The position numbers were made by a program, and so were the translations under genes. This document shows, in pieces, positions 16,777-26,020 of a stretch of 33,432 bases of DNA (position 1 is the first letter of the stretch; the number at the start of each line of letters is the position of its first letter). This DNA is from UBA1422 sp041752735 (GTDB taxonomy: Bacteria > Bacillota > Clostridia > Peptostreptococcales > Anaerovoracaceae). The notes under the pieces are model-generated. The model was not told the DNA's origin. It saw nothing but the letters and a program-made list of their open reading frames with translations, and did not search any database. The DNA lies in assembly GCA_041752735.1 (NCBI GenBank), contig JBGSVW010000002.1, forward strand, positions 1-33,432, read 5' to 3'.

Positions 16777-18057
16777 ATGGCTATTCAAGTAATCAATGAT
16801 AAATGCAGAGGATGCAAGCTATGTATTAAATCTTGCCCCTTTGAAGCAATCACAATGGAAGGCAAATTTGCCGTCATCAACGAAAAGTGTACAGCCTGTA
16901 ATCAGTGTATTCCGGCTTGCCCGTTTGATGCCATCATCAAAACCGAAGACAATGAGGTCGTAGATCTTTCTGCCTACAAAAACGTTTGGGTGTTTGCTGA
17001 ACAAAGAGAAGGCAAACTACTGAATGTTGCGTTGGAACTCATCGGTGAAGGATACCGATTGGCAAAAGAAATTAGCAGCGATACATTGGTCTGCGCCGTG
17101 CTAATCGGAGACCAAATCGATCATTTGGTTGACGAATGTTATGCGTATGGCGCCGAAAAAGTAATCCTGATTCAAGATCCGCTTCTTAAGAACTACATCA
17201 CAGATTCTTATACCAAAGTTCTGGTCGATGCTGTCAAAGAAAAGAAACCGGAGATTGTTCTTTATGGTGCAACCCATATCGGTCGAGATTTGGCACCCAG
17301 AGTGGCAGCCAGATTAAATACCGGATTAACGGCAGACTGCACCAGACTGGATGTTAAAGTATCAAGCTATATCAAATATGCCAAAGAAAACACAACACTG
17401 GATACTTCCACGCTAGATCCTAATGACCAGGACACAGGCATCAAGCAAACCAGACCGGCTTTCGGTGGCAATCTGATGGCAACCATCATTTGCCCCAAAA
17501 CCCGTCCACAGATGTCTACCGTACGTCCGGGCGTAATGCAAAAGAGAGAAAAAGTGGATGGCGCCAAAGGCGTTCTAGAAGTGTACAAACCAATTATTTC
17601 AGAGGCTGATATTCGTACCAAGCTGATTGAAATCGTCAAATCCACAAAAGAACGTGTTTCTCTAACCGATGCAGAGATTATCTGCTCAGGCGGAAGAGGA
17701 TTGGGCGATCCTTCCGGGTTTGAACTGATCAAGAACTTTGCCAATAAGGTTGGTGGAGTAGTGGGTTCTTCCAGAGCTGCAGTGGATGCAGGTTGGATTG
17801 AGCATTCCCATCAAGTCGGCCAAACTGGAACTACTGTCAAACCTAAGATTTACTTTGCCTGCGGCATCTCCGGAGCAATCCAGCATTTGGCCGGCATGCA
17901 AACCTCCGACATCATTGTGGCCATCAACAAAGATCCCGATGCGCCAATCTTCGAAGTCGCTGACTTCGGAATCGTCGGAGATCTATACAAGGTAATCCCT
18001 CAAATTATTGAAGAGTGGGATCGGGCCGAAGAACTTTACGACGCGTCCACAAAATAG
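16777..18057 (+). CDS. etfA: Electron transfer flavoprotein alpha subunit with N-terminal 2x[4Fe-4S] ferredoxin domain
   Basis: EtfA carries the electron-transferring FAD. At 426 residues it is about 90 longer than a plain EtfA because a complete bacterial ferredoxin domain is fused at the N terminus: C10, C13, C16 and C20, then C38, C41, C44 and C48, each closing with CP. Residues about 65-250 are the EtfA N domain, and about 290-420 are the FAD domain with GGRGLGDPSGFELI, SRAAVDAGW, HQVGQTGTTVKPKIYFACGISGAIQH and AINKDPDAPIF in sequence. The architecture matches CarE of the Acetobacterium caffeyl-CoA reductase, a bifurcating system. It closes the operon before a strong terminator. Confidence 0.95.
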   Translation: MAIQVINDKCRGCKLCIKSCPFEAITMEGKFAVINEKCTACNQCIPACPFDAIIKTEDNEVVDLSAYKNVWVFAEQREGKLLNVALELIGEGYRLAKEISSDTLVCAVLIGDQIDHLVDECYAYGAEKVILIQDPLLKNYITDSYTKVLVDAVKEKKPEIVLYGATHIGRDLAPRVAARLNTGLTADCTRLDVKVSSYIKYAKENTTLDTSTLDPNDQDTGIKQTRPAFGGNLMATIICPKTRPQMSTVRPGVMQKREKVDGAKGVLEVYKPIISEADIRTKLIEIVKSTKERVSLTDAEIICSGGRGLGDPSGFELIKNFANKVGGVVGSSRAAVDAGWIEHSHQVGQTGTTVKPKIYFACGISGAIQHLAGMQTSDIIVAINKDPDAPIFEVADFGIVGDLYKVIPQIIEEWDRAEELYDASTK

Positions 18058-18097
18058 TCTAAACCATAGTAAATTAATCTCATACATATCTCAAAGG

Positions 18098-18139
18098 CAG
18101 AGTAGGTTTCAGATTTATGAACCCTACTCTGTTTTTTTT
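18098..18139 (+). terminator. Rho-independent terminator after etfA
   Basis: CAGAGTAGGTTTC pairs with GAACCCTACTCTG around an eight-base loop, apart from one mismatched position, and is followed by eight T. It ends the bcd-etfB-etfA transcript. Confidence 0.93.
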
Positions 18140-18167
18140 GAACACTCGATTTGAGGAGACTGGCCGG

Positions 18168-18196
18168 TAGACATTTTACTGTAAAAAAGGTAAACT
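18168..18196 (+). promoter_or_regulatory. Putative prmA promoter
   Basis: TAGACA at 18168-18173, a 17-base spacer and TAAACT at 18191-18196 (5/6 and 4/6 to consensus) lie between the etfA terminator and prmA. A TTTTAC/GTAAAA dyad sits in the spacer. Confidence 0.45.
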
Positions 18197-18239
18197 AAAA
18201 AGTAGCGAAAGACAATGAAAGGCTCAAAGGAGACAAAGA

Positions 18240-19202
18240 ATGAAATACCTAGAGATAACAATTAATACGCTGGACAGTGGTCTTGAAACACTAACTGCTT
18301 TCCTTGATAAGCGGGGCATTGAGGGTACTTGGATTGAAAGTTCTGCCGTCATAGATGAAATGATTGAAAACAAGAAACCCTATGACTGGGATTACATTGA
18401 TGAATCTATATTGGAAAATCGGGAGGAAGAATCCAAACTTAAATTTTATCTGGAAGAAATGGATAAAAGCAGAAGTCTATTAAAAGAACTTAAGTTAGAC
18501 TTAATGAAACTGAAAAGCGAAGAGCTATATGGACACCTAGGGGAAGGGATTGGATTAGGAAGACTCTATTTGGAAGAGAAACTGGTTGACGATGAGAGCT
18601 GGAAAGAAAACTGGAGCGAGCATTTTAAGCAGGTACAATTAACGGATTCTCTGGAAGTCAAGTCAACATTATCATATCCCGATGCCACCCCGAATCAACA
18701 CACCATTGTGCTTGATCCAGGCATGGCATTTGGCACCGGTACGCATGAAACCACCGCACTATGTGCAGTGTTAATGGAAAAATACCAGTGCAATGGTAAA
18801 ATTGTTTTGGATATCGGATGCGGCTCCGGAATCCTATCCATTGTGGCAGCGCGGTTGGGTAGCCACAAAGTCATAGGCGTGGATATTGATCCCATAGCCG
18901 TAGAAACGGCCCATGAAAACGTATTGCGTAATCAATGTGCATCCTATGTCAAAATCTTGCAAGGCGATTTGACCAAAGGATTGGATGTGAGGGCGCAAAT
19001 TGTTGTAGCGAACCTAGTGGCTGAAGCTATTATTGAACTTGCCGCTTCGGTTAAACCATGTCTCGCCGGTGGTGGAATCTTTATTTCATCCGGCATCCTA
19101 AATGAAAAACAAGCCGCTGTGGTCAGCGCACTAGACCAACATGGCTTTTCTATTCTAGAAATTTTAGAGAAAGGGGATTGGTGCGCCATTGCAGCAAAAT
19201 GA
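18240..19202 (+). CDS. prmA: Ribosomal protein L11 methyltransferase
   Basis: PrmA trimethylates ribosomal protein L11 using S-adenosylmethionine. The 320-residue protein has the N-terminal substrate-recognition domain (about 1-110) and a class I methyltransferase domain with LDPGMAFGTGTHETTALC, the SAM motif LDIGCGSGIL starting near residue 190, GVDIDPIAVETAHEN, and the catalytic-region VVANLVAEAI. The family is usually 290-315 residues; the small excess is in the linker at about 75-100. AAAGGAGAC precedes the ATG. Its stop overlaps the rsmE start (ATGA), a common clostridial pairing of ribosome-modifying enzymes. Confidence 0.96.
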   Translation: MKYLEITINTLDSGLETLTAFLDKRGIEGTWIESSAVIDEMIENKKPYDWDYIDESILENREEESKLKFYLEEMDKSRSLLKELKLDLMKLKSEELYGHLGEGIGLGRLYLEEKLVDDESWKENWSEHFKQVQLTDSLEVKSTLSYPDATPNQHTIVLDPGMAFGTGTHETTALCAVLMEKYQCNGKIVLDIGCGSGILSIVAARLGSHKVIGVDIDPIAVETAHENVLRNQCASYVKILQGDLTKGLDVRAQIVVANLVAEAIIELAASVKPCLAGGGIFISSGILNEKQAAVVSALDQHGFSILEILEKGDWCAIAAK

Positions 19203-19936
19203 ATCGATTTTTTGTCAATGTCAATCAAATTGAAGACCAGGTGATTCGTATTGTCCGAAAAGAAGATATTCATCACATTAAGAACGTACTGAGACTTCGT
19301 GTCGGAGAACGCATTGAGGTTTCTGACGGAGTACAATGGGAATATGAAGGAATCCTTGGACAACATGAACCAGATGGTCTAAAAGTAGAAATTATAAACC
19401 GGCAACCATTTGCCCGTGAGCCAAAAGTTCATATTACATTATTCCAGGGGCTGCCAAAACTGAGTAAAATGGACTTCATTATTCAGAAAGCAGTTGAACT
19501 TGGTGCATCAGAAATTGTACCGGTTTACATGGCCAGAACCGTAGTGGCAGACAAAGGGAATTTCGGCAAAAAACTGGTCCGTTACGAAATGATTGCAGAA
19601 GAAGCCTCCGCTCAATGTGGTAGAGGAATCATTCCATATATTAGGCAAGCGATTCCTTTTAGCAAAATCCCTGACGTTCTGGAAGAGGATTCTACCGTCT
19701 TGTTTCTTTATGAAAACGAAAAAAATGTCACCATAAAAGAAATTTTACGGGGACTTCCTTCAAAGCCTAAGCGGCTTGCGTTGATTGTCGGGCCAGAAGG
19801 GGGATTCGATGCAAGTGAAGCTGAATTTCTGAAAGAAAAGGGGATAGACTGTGTTACCCTTGGCAAAACCATTCTAAGGACAGAAACAGCAGGATTGGCA
19901 GCATTAGCTATGTGCATGTATGAGTTGGAATTATAA
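19199..19936 (+). CDS. rsmE: 16S rRNA m3U1498 methyltransferase
   Basis: RsmE methylates N3 of U1498 in 16S rRNA; it is a SPOUT-class (knotted) methyltransferase. I take the ATG at 19199, which overlaps the prmA stop, giving 245 residues starting MNRFFVNVNQ; the open frame continues upstream without a ribosome site. The N-terminal PUA-like domain spans about 1-70, and the SPOUT knot is shown by LFQGLPKLSKMDFIIQKAVELG, then LIVGPEGGFDASEAEFLKE and TLGKTILRTETAGLAAL. The start MNRFF and the length fit the family. Its stop abuts the convergent maf stop with no spacer. Confidence 0.96.
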   Translation: MNRFFVNVNQIEDQVIRIVRKEDIHHIKNVLRLRVGERIEVSDGVQWEYEGILGQHEPDGLKVEIINRQPFAREPKVHITLFQGLPKLSKMDFIIQKAVELGASEIVPVYMARTVVADKGNFGKKLVRYEMIAEEASAQCGRGIIPYIRQAIPFSKIPDVLEEDSTVLFLYENEKNVTIKEILRGLPSKPKRLALIVGPEGGFDASEAEFLKEKGIDCVTLGKTILRTETAGLAALAMCMYELEL

Positions 19937-20545
19937 TCAATCCAAGCCCATTTTAGTCAATTCACGCATCAAGGCATCCCAGGGGAGACCCATGATGTTT
20001 TTCATATCGCCGGTGAAGGATTTGACATACTTACCAAAAGTGCCCTGAATTGCATAAGCGCCTGCCTTATCATATGCTTCCGGTGTGTCCAGATAATCCT
20101 CTAATTCAGCCATTTCGTATGGATGAAAGGTAACGACACTTTCTTCGGCAAAAAGCCGGCAATACGGTATATCTGTCCGCATGAGCGCTACCCCGGTGAT
20201 GACACTGTGGCTATTATTATTGAGTTTTGACAATATGCGGTGTGCATCAGCCCGATCCTCTGGTTTTCCCAGGATTTCGTCCTGATAAACAATGGTATCC
20301 GCAGTGATGATTATTGTCGGTTGTTCTTTATTGGTTAATTGTTCCTTGACGGATAATGCCTTTTTGAGAGCCAAAAAAAGAGTGGTTTCTACAGGGCTCA
20401 TCGGCATTGGTACCGATTCGTCACTCTTTGAAGGAACGACCACGGGATCATACCCGTGGTCGCGAAACATATCAATTCTTCTTGGAGATGCTGATCCTAA
20501 AACATAACGGATTGCATCCTTTTTTTTTGGTTTTTGTTCTTGCAT
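19937..20545 (-). CDS. maf: Maf-family nucleotide pyrophosphatase
   Basis: Maf proteins hydrolyse non-canonical or modified NTPs (dTTP/UTP type) and were linked to septum arrest. The 202-residue protein has the family start YVLGSASPRRIDMFRDHG, the TIIITADTIVYQDEILGKP block with the catalytic aspartate, and HSVITGVALM. Before the fold it carries a Lys-rich N-terminal extension, MQEQKPKKKDA. Only a weak AAAGGGAAAG ribosome site precedes the ATG. It lies 32 bases downstream of the class A PBP gene on the same strand, so the two probably share a transcript. In other Firmicutes maf is found beside radC-mreBCD; here it has moved away. Confidence 0.94.
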   Translation of the reverse strand: MQEQKPKKKDAIRYVLGSASPRRIDMFRDHGYDPVVVPSKSDESVPMPMSPVETTLFLALKKALSVKEQLTNKEQPTIIITADTIVYQDEILGKPEDRADAHRILSKLNNNSHSVITGVALMRTDIPYCRLFAEESVVTFHPYEMAELEDYLDTPEAYDKAGAYAIQGTFGKYVKSFTGDMKNIMGLPWDALMRELTKMGLD

Positions 20546-20577
20546 TGATCTTTCCCTTTTATCAGAAACACTTGAGT

Positions 20578-23541
20578 TTAAGGTTTGTCGGGATTCCCGG
20601 GATCCTCCGGGTCCTCTGGTGGATCCGGGTCCTCTGGTGGATTCGGGTCAATCCATACAAAATCAACATCTAACGTTTGCGTTGGATCGATGGGGTATGT
20701 ACTGGGATCTAGATTGTGCAGATGACAGTAGTACATGGCATGTACATCATCGCTTGTTGTGGTAATTGTGATTACGTCATAGCACCAAGGAGTGGCTTTG
20801 TATCCTGATTCTGCACAAACCTCGATGGTGACAGGTGCCGGCATAAGGGCGACGCCTTCTTGCGTGCCACTGATATAATATTCGTTAGAACCGCTGACAT
20901 TGGACTGGATTACGTTGCTGGGCGCTCCGGAAAAACCACCTGTCATACCTGCGCAGGCTTCGCGCATAATTTTCGACCATAATCTGGCAGCTGCCGGGCT
21001 TCCTTGATTCAATTCAATATTCACATCATTTCCAATCCACAATGCAGCAGAGTATTGAGGGGTAAACCCACAGAACCAAGCATCATAGTTGTCACTGGTT
21101 GTACCGGTTTTGCCTCCGACCGGTTGATTGCCTGTAGCAGCACCGCTTGCAATACCTTGGGAAACAGTGGTTCGAAGGATGTCAGTAATGATGAATGCAA
21201 CACCCTTGTCGATAACCTGTTCGCTTTTGTTGGTTTTGTTAATCAGAACTTCGTCATTTTTGTTGGTTATTTTTGTGTAGCAAATCGGCTCCATATACTT
21301 GCCTTGATTTGGAAGCGCACCGAAAGCGGAAGACATTTCCATAGGAGAAATCCCCTTGGACATACCACCTAGGGCTAAGGCGGCGGCATTCATATCATTG
21401 ACCTCGTTGGCTGTGTCGGTGACAACGGTGGTAACACCGAATTTTTGGAGTTGTGCAACTGCATTGTTGACACCAACTTGTTGGAATACACGAACTGCAT
21501 TTACGTTAACCGATTGCTCTACAGATTTACGAAGGGTCATTAATCCACGATAACCATCGTACCAGTTTTTAGGCCAAATCTTACCTTGAACCGTCAAAGG
21601 CGCATCGTTGATGATACTGGATGCAGTCAAGTACGAACCATAGAGCGCGGTCTTTTGATTTTTGTCAAACTCGCCATATGTCATTGGTTTGCCGGTAGCT
21701 GCGGCGTCCATACCCATTTGAAGAGCGGTTGAGTAGACGCTAAGGGGTTTGATGGCAGATCCCGGTTGCCTAGGTGACAAGGCACGGTTGTACAATTGTC
21801 TGCCGGTGGTATTACGACCTCCCGCCATGGCTTTAATTTGTCCGGTATGATAATCGGTAATAACCATTGCTGCCTGGGGCTGACGGACTTGCTGCTTCAG
21901 TGTATAGTTTCCACGTTTCACTGTGTAGTTGTTACCATCTTTGGTGAAGAAATTTGGATAAGCATCTTCTTCAAAGAAGGATGCATCGATTACGACATTT
22001 CCTTGGTCATCCAATGTTTTGTATTGTTGAGGGATTAGAAATGCACCGTTTTCGATGGAATAAAACAATCCATCTTGCTGGAGATACATAGACTTGAATT
22101 CAATGCTATAATCGATCGCTCCATTTACGGTTGTTTTGTAGATGTTCAAGCGCTTGCCCTTGAAAATGGTCATATTTCCTTCGGCATCCATACTGTAATC
22201 ATCTGGGGTGAAGGTGAATATATCATCCTTGAAATAGTTTGCATAGTTGTATAATAAGATTTTACCGTTTGCACTCAACAAGTTGCCCGCCGAGTCTTTT
22301 TTTAGATTCGCAACGGCTGGGAAATTGTCACTATTGGCAAAAGCAGTTTCAATGGCCTGCTGCGCATTGGAGTCCATGGTGGTGAAGATTTTTAATCCAC
22401 CATTATATAACATGTTTTTTGCTTCTGTTTCATTGTAGCCGTATTCTTCCATCAAATCATCAATTACAACAGAAATTACATAATCGCAAAAGTAAGCTGA
22501 CAGACTGGTCATAGAGTCTAAAGGTGGATTCATCGCTGCCCTTAGATCTAGTGCCAGTGTAGCGTCAAGAGTTTCTTTTGTGATATAACCTTGTTCTTCC
22601 ATGAATCTTAGCGTGGTTTCACGTCTGCTCTGTGAGAGATTTCCGTTGTAAATCATCATGTAATCTGTGGTTTCCGAGATAATCATGTTGGGATCTATGA
22701 TTGCAGCGTCACCGGTTTGATTTTTTTCGATTCTTTTCATCAATGCATACGAGTCAGGAGACTTGGGTATTGCGGCTATTGCCGCACACTCAAGCAAACT
22801 CAATTCCTGTACATCCTTAGAAAAATATGCCTGAGATGCGCTTTGTACACCATAGCAATTGTATCCAAGAAATATCGTATTAAGGTACGCTTCCAACACT
22901 TGCTCTTTGGTTAGAGATGATTCCAATAGCACAGTATAATATGCTTCCGAAATTTTTCGATTCAAAGTACGGACATTTTTTTGGTCCGCCAAGTAGACGT
23001 TTCTAGCCAATTGTTGGGTGATGGTGCTGGTGCCCCCAATTCCTTCGCCTGACTTAACGCTGTCCCATATGGCACCAAAAATACGCACAATGTTGAATCC
23101 ATTGTGTTCCCAAAAAGTTTTGTCTTCGATGGCAACCACCGCATTGATCAAGTCTTGAGGGAGGTCCTCGTATTTAATATTCACTCGATTGCCGTCATCA
23201 ATAAAAATATTATCTATGGCATTGCCGTCTTGGTCATATAAAACAGATGCCTCTGATAAATATGAATAAATATTAGTTGAATCTATTTTCGGTGAATTCG
23301 CTACTACGGTTACTGTGAACAAGGCAATAAAGAACCCAAAAGCCACTCCGACTGCTAGGATCAATTTGCCGAGTTTTTTAAAATTCACGCGATATTTCCG
23401 ATGCCGGCCGTTTTTTTTGTTGCCAGCAGCTTGTTTTCTTTCTACTCTGCTCATAAAATTTTCTTCCTCTTCTGGCACGGAATCCATATCGATGATATTT
23501 GTCCGGGCATTATCTGGTTGATTAGTATCGTTCGTATTCAA
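20578..23541 (-). CDS. mrcA: Class A penicillin-binding protein (PBP1A type, TTG start)
   Basis: Bifunctional peptidoglycan glycosyltransferase/transpeptidase. The 987 residues comprise a cytoplasmic tail (1-57, acidic then basic), a membrane anchor (about 58-81), a GT51 domain with catalytic E139 in AIEDKTFWEH and GGTSTITQQLARN, a transpeptidase domain with S595-A-I-K, SVNVN and K811-T-G-T, and a C-terminal tail rich in Pro, Asp and Glu. The start codon is TTG at 23541, preceded by AGAGGT; no in-frame ATG sits close enough. An inserted region of about 100 residues around 400-540 lies between the two catalytic domains. Convergent transcripts end near maf/rsmE. Confidence 0.96.
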   Translation of the reverse strand: MNTNDTNQPDNARTNIIDMDSVPEEEENFMSRVERKQAAGNKKNGRHRKYRVNFKKLGKLILAVGVAFGFFIALFTVTVVANSPKIDSTNIYSYLSEASVLYDQDGNAIDNIFIDDGNRVNIKYEDLPQDLINAVVAIEDKTFWEHNGFNIVRIFGAIWDSVKSGEGIGGTSTITQQLARNVYLADQKNVRTLNRKISEAYYTVLLESSLTKEQVLEAYLNTIFLGYNCYGVQSASQAYFSKDVQELSLLECAAIAAIPKSPDSYALMKRIEKNQTGDAAIIDPNMIISETTDYMMIYNGNLSQSRRETTLRFMEEQGYITKETLDATLALDLRAAMNPPLDSMTSLSAYFCDYVISVVIDDLMEEYGYNETEAKNMLYNGGLKIFTTMDSNAQQAIETAFANSDNFPAVANLKKDSAGNLLSANGKILLYNYANYFKDDIFTFTPDDYSMDAEGNMTIFKGKRLNIYKTTVNGAIDYSIEFKSMYLQQDGLFYSIENGAFLIPQQYKTLDDQGNVVIDASFFEEDAYPNFFTKDGNNYTVKRGNYTLKQQVRQPQAAMVITDYHTGQIKAMAGGRNTTGRQLYNRALSPRQPGSAIKPLSVYSTALQMGMDAAATGKPMTYGEFDKNQKTALYGSYLTASSIINDAPLTVQGKIWPKNWYDGYRGLMTLRKSVEQSVNVNAVRVFQQVGVNNAVAQLQKFGVTTVVTDTANEVNDMNAAALALGGMSKGISPMEMSSAFGALPNQGKYMEPICYTKITNKNDEVLINKTNKSEQVIDKGVAFIITDILRTTVSQGIASGAATGNQPVGGKTGTTSDNYDAWFCGFTPQYSAALWIGNDVNIELNQGSPAAARLWSKIMREACAGMTGGFSGAPSNVIQSNVSGSNEYYISGTQEGVALMPAPVTIEVCAESGYKATPWCYDVITITTTSDDVHAMYYCHLHNLDPSTYPIDPTQTLDVDFVWIDPNPPEDPDPPEDPEDPGNPDKP
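20609..20644 (-). repeat. Two tandem 18-bp repeats encoding the Pro/Asp/Glu tail of PBP1A
   Basis: Plus-strand GGGTCCTCTGGTGGATCC at 20609-20626 recurs at 20627-20644 with one difference. Read on the minus strand it encodes PPEDPD-type units in the extracellular C-terminal tail. In-frame slippage would lengthen or shorten the tail. Confidence 0.85.
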
Positions 23542-23578
23542 TAAAATTACCTCTAAAATGTTACTGCATTATCATAGA

Positions 23579-23589
23579 ATTATAGCATA
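23579..23589 (-). promoter_or_regulatory. Putative extended -10 promoter of the PBP1A-maf transcript
   Basis: On the minus strand TATGCTATAAT gives a perfect -10 (23584-23579) with an upstream TG extension. The -35 region (TTTATC, 17 bases further up) is poor, as usual for extended -10 promoters. Expected start is near 23572, about 30 bases before the TTG. Confidence 0.5.
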
Positions 23590-23697
23590 CTGACGTAGAT
23601 AGATAAAGGATTTTTTGATTTGTACTAGATTGAAATTGTAAAAATATGTAAATTGTGTTATGCTATCTTTGGAGTGAAAAGTAGCGGAAAGTGATGG

Positions 23698-26019
23698 ATG
23701 ATGAGAAGACCTGCTTTTCATTTGTCTGTATTCTATTGTGTTGGAATCTATACGGCATTTATATTTAAAACTGACTGGCTTTTGTGGGCAGCAGCTTTTT
23801 TATGTTTGTTACTATTCGTTTTTATAATCAACAGAGAAAAAAAACTTACCTTCTTGTTGTTGTGCTGCTTCATGGCAGGCGGTATCTCTTTGCTCTATGC
23901 CACCGAAAAAGCAGATAGTATGACACAATTTGTTAATCGGGAGGTTGAACTACAGGGAGAAGTTCTTGCCGTCACGCATAAGGAGGATTACGCCAGTCTT
24001 ACAGTATTGTCGAAAAAATACGGGAAAGTATTAATTAATATCTATCAAAAAGATCCTGAGTTCACTGCTGCTGTGGGAAAGTGGATTTGGAGTAGCGGTT
24101 TTCTTGAGCTACCACAGACAGCTGGAAACCCCAGAGGTTTTGACTACAAATTATATCTGCGTAGTGTGGGCATTCATTTAATTATGCAGGTGCAGCCTGA
24201 GCGGATATCTCTTTCAGAAGAACCAGTAAACCGATTCACCCATGAGCTTGCGAGTTTTCGACATTCATTTGAAGAAAATCTATTGCAACGGATAGGAGAA
24301 AAACAAACCGGCCTAGCTATGGCCATGTTATTTGGAGATAAATCCGGATTGGAGGAGGGGACGTATGAAAGCTTTCAGCGCAATGGTACCGCCCACATTT
24401 TATCTGTCAGTGGTTTGCATGTGGGATTTTTATACAGCCTTCTGGCATTTCTCATGGCGGGAAAACGAAAACCTATATCCAACTTAATCATCCTTCTGAT
24501 TCTGATGGTTTATGGTTTGCTTTCCGGGTTTTGTCCTTCGGTAACCCGTGCATTACTGATGATTGGAATCCATATCCTTTCGAAAGTGCTTTGCAGGCCG
24601 TATGACTTACTGTCATCAACTGGAATTTCAGCCATGATTCTATTGACCATAAATCCATACAGCTTATTTCATATTGGTTTCCAACTTTCTTTTCTCGCAG
24701 TGATTCTAATGGGTTGGATGTTCCCCATTATTAGAAGAACGATGCCAAAAGGCCATTTGTTATCATTCCTACTGCCCATACCCGTGCTTCAGGCAGCCAT
24801 GATTCCATATACGGCTTTCCTTTTCAACTACGTTTCGTTGGGTGCTTTCGTGGCGAATTTTGGCGTTGTTTTTTTTTCGGGGGTTTTGATTCCGGCGGGA
24901 ATGTTGGCAATGATTGCAACCCAACTGCCGGAATCGTTTTTTGAGTTCGTGGCAATTTTCATGGAGATTTGTATCCGTTGCGTTGTATGGTGTAATGATA
25001 TGACATTTGCCGGTGGAAAAACCTGCATGGATGTCATAAGTCCGACAGTGTTCGCGTTAATTGTTTTCTATGGGTTGTTCTTTTTCTTTTTTTCAGAAAC
25101 CGGACGGATACTTTGGATTCGAAAAAAAATCAACATAATCACCTGGGTTTTGATTGCTGTCATCGCTATCGCCTGTTTTTTGGATTGGAAAACGGATGTT
25201 GGCTTTGACAGAGCTAATGCAGTTTTTGTTGATGTAGGGCAGGGGGATTGCCTTCATATAAGGACACCTTCCGGAAAAAATTTACTCATAGATGGAGGGG
25301 GAAAGGAGTCTTTTGATGTGGGAAAACGTGTGTTGAAACCATATCTTTTAAAAAATGGTGTGAAAAAGATTGATCTTGCTATAGTAACTCATTTAGATAT
25401 TGACCATTATGAAGGAATACGAAGTTTGGCAGCTGATGGGCTTGTGGAATCCCTGGGGTTGTATGTAGGCAACCGGTTGATTGAAAAACAAATTGTGGAA
25501 GATACTGGACTTGCACAAAATCATTTGATTTATCTTCACCAGGGAGACCGGATTCAGGTGGATTCGTTTGTGTGGCTTGAAATATTATACCCGGAACAAA
25601 AGTTACGGCAAGTATATGAATCTGAAATTCAAGCAAATGATGAAAACCCAAGGAGCTTGGTGATCCGGGTGCATTTGGGTAAATATCGGATTCTTATGAC
25701 CGGTGACATTGATACACAAATCGAAGACGAGATGATAGCAGCGCATAATAGTTGGGAACTGGAAGCAGAAATACTGAAGATTGGACATCATGGCAGTAAA
25801 TATAGCACTTCCGATACATTTTTGATGACAGTTAACCCGAATATTGCCGTGTTTTTGACGGGCAAAAACAATTATGGTCATCCACACATAAGCATTCTTG
25901 AAAAGTGCCGGGAAAAAGGTATAATGTTATACAGAACTGACGAAAATGGTGCCATCGGTCTGTTTGGTCTTTACAAAGATCAAGCTCCATATCTTCGCAC
26001 TATCAGGAAGGGAACCTAA
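23698..26019 (+). CDS. comEC: DNA internalization-related competence protein ComEC/Rec2
   Basis: ComEC forms the inner-membrane channel for single-stranded DNA uptake. The 773-residue protein has an N-terminal membrane region and OB-like domain (about 1-160), the multi-helix Competence domain (about 200-460, with GTAHILSVSGLHVGFLYSLL), and a C-terminal metallo-beta-lactamase-like domain with VFVDVGQGDCLHI, H565-L-D-I-D-H570, LMTGDID, GHHGSKYSTS and GHPH. All domains are complete, so DNA uptake or a relic of it is plausible; no comEA or comEB lies adjacent. ATGATG offers starts at 23698 or 23701, both with a weak ribosome site. holA begins one base after the stop. Confidence 0.95.
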   Translation: MMRRPAFHLSVFYCVGIYTAFIFKTDWLLWAAAFLCLLLFVFIINREKKLTFLLLCCFMAGGISLLYATEKADSMTQFVNREVELQGEVLAVTHKEDYASLTVLSKKYGKVLINIYQKDPEFTAAVGKWIWSSGFLELPQTAGNPRGFDYKLYLRSVGIHLIMQVQPERISLSEEPVNRFTHELASFRHSFEENLLQRIGEKQTGLAMAMLFGDKSGLEEGTYESFQRNGTAHILSVSGLHVGFLYSLLAFLMAGKRKPISNLIILLILMVYGLLSGFCPSVTRALLMIGIHILSKVLCRPYDLLSSTGISAMILLTINPYSLFHIGFQLSFLAVILMGWMFPIIRRTMPKGHLLSFLLPIPVLQAAMIPYTAFLFNYVSLGAFVANFGVVFFSGVLIPAGMLAMIATQLPESFFEFVAIFMEICIRCVVWCNDMTFAGGKTCMDVISPTVFALIVFYGLFFFFFSETGRILWIRKKINIITWVLIAVIAIACFLDWKTDVGFDRANAVFVDVGQGDCLHIRTPSGKNLLIDGGGKESFDVGKRVLKPYLLKNGVKKIDLAIVTHLDIDHYEGIRSLAADGLVESLGLYVGNRLIEKQIVEDTGLAQNHLIYLHQGDRIQVDSFVWLEILYPEQKLRQVYESEIQANDENPRSLVIRVHLGKYRILMTGDIDTQIEDEMIAAHNSWELEAEILKIGHHGSKYSTSDTFLMTVNPNIAVFLTGKNNYGHPHISILEKCREKGIMLYRTDENGAIGLFGLYKDQAPYLRTIRKGT

Positions 26020-26020
26020 T

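Noticed and set aside
25946..26020. Extended start of HolA inside comEC
   Set aside because: The added residues are the comEC C terminus read in another frame; the ATG at 26021 gives the family length.
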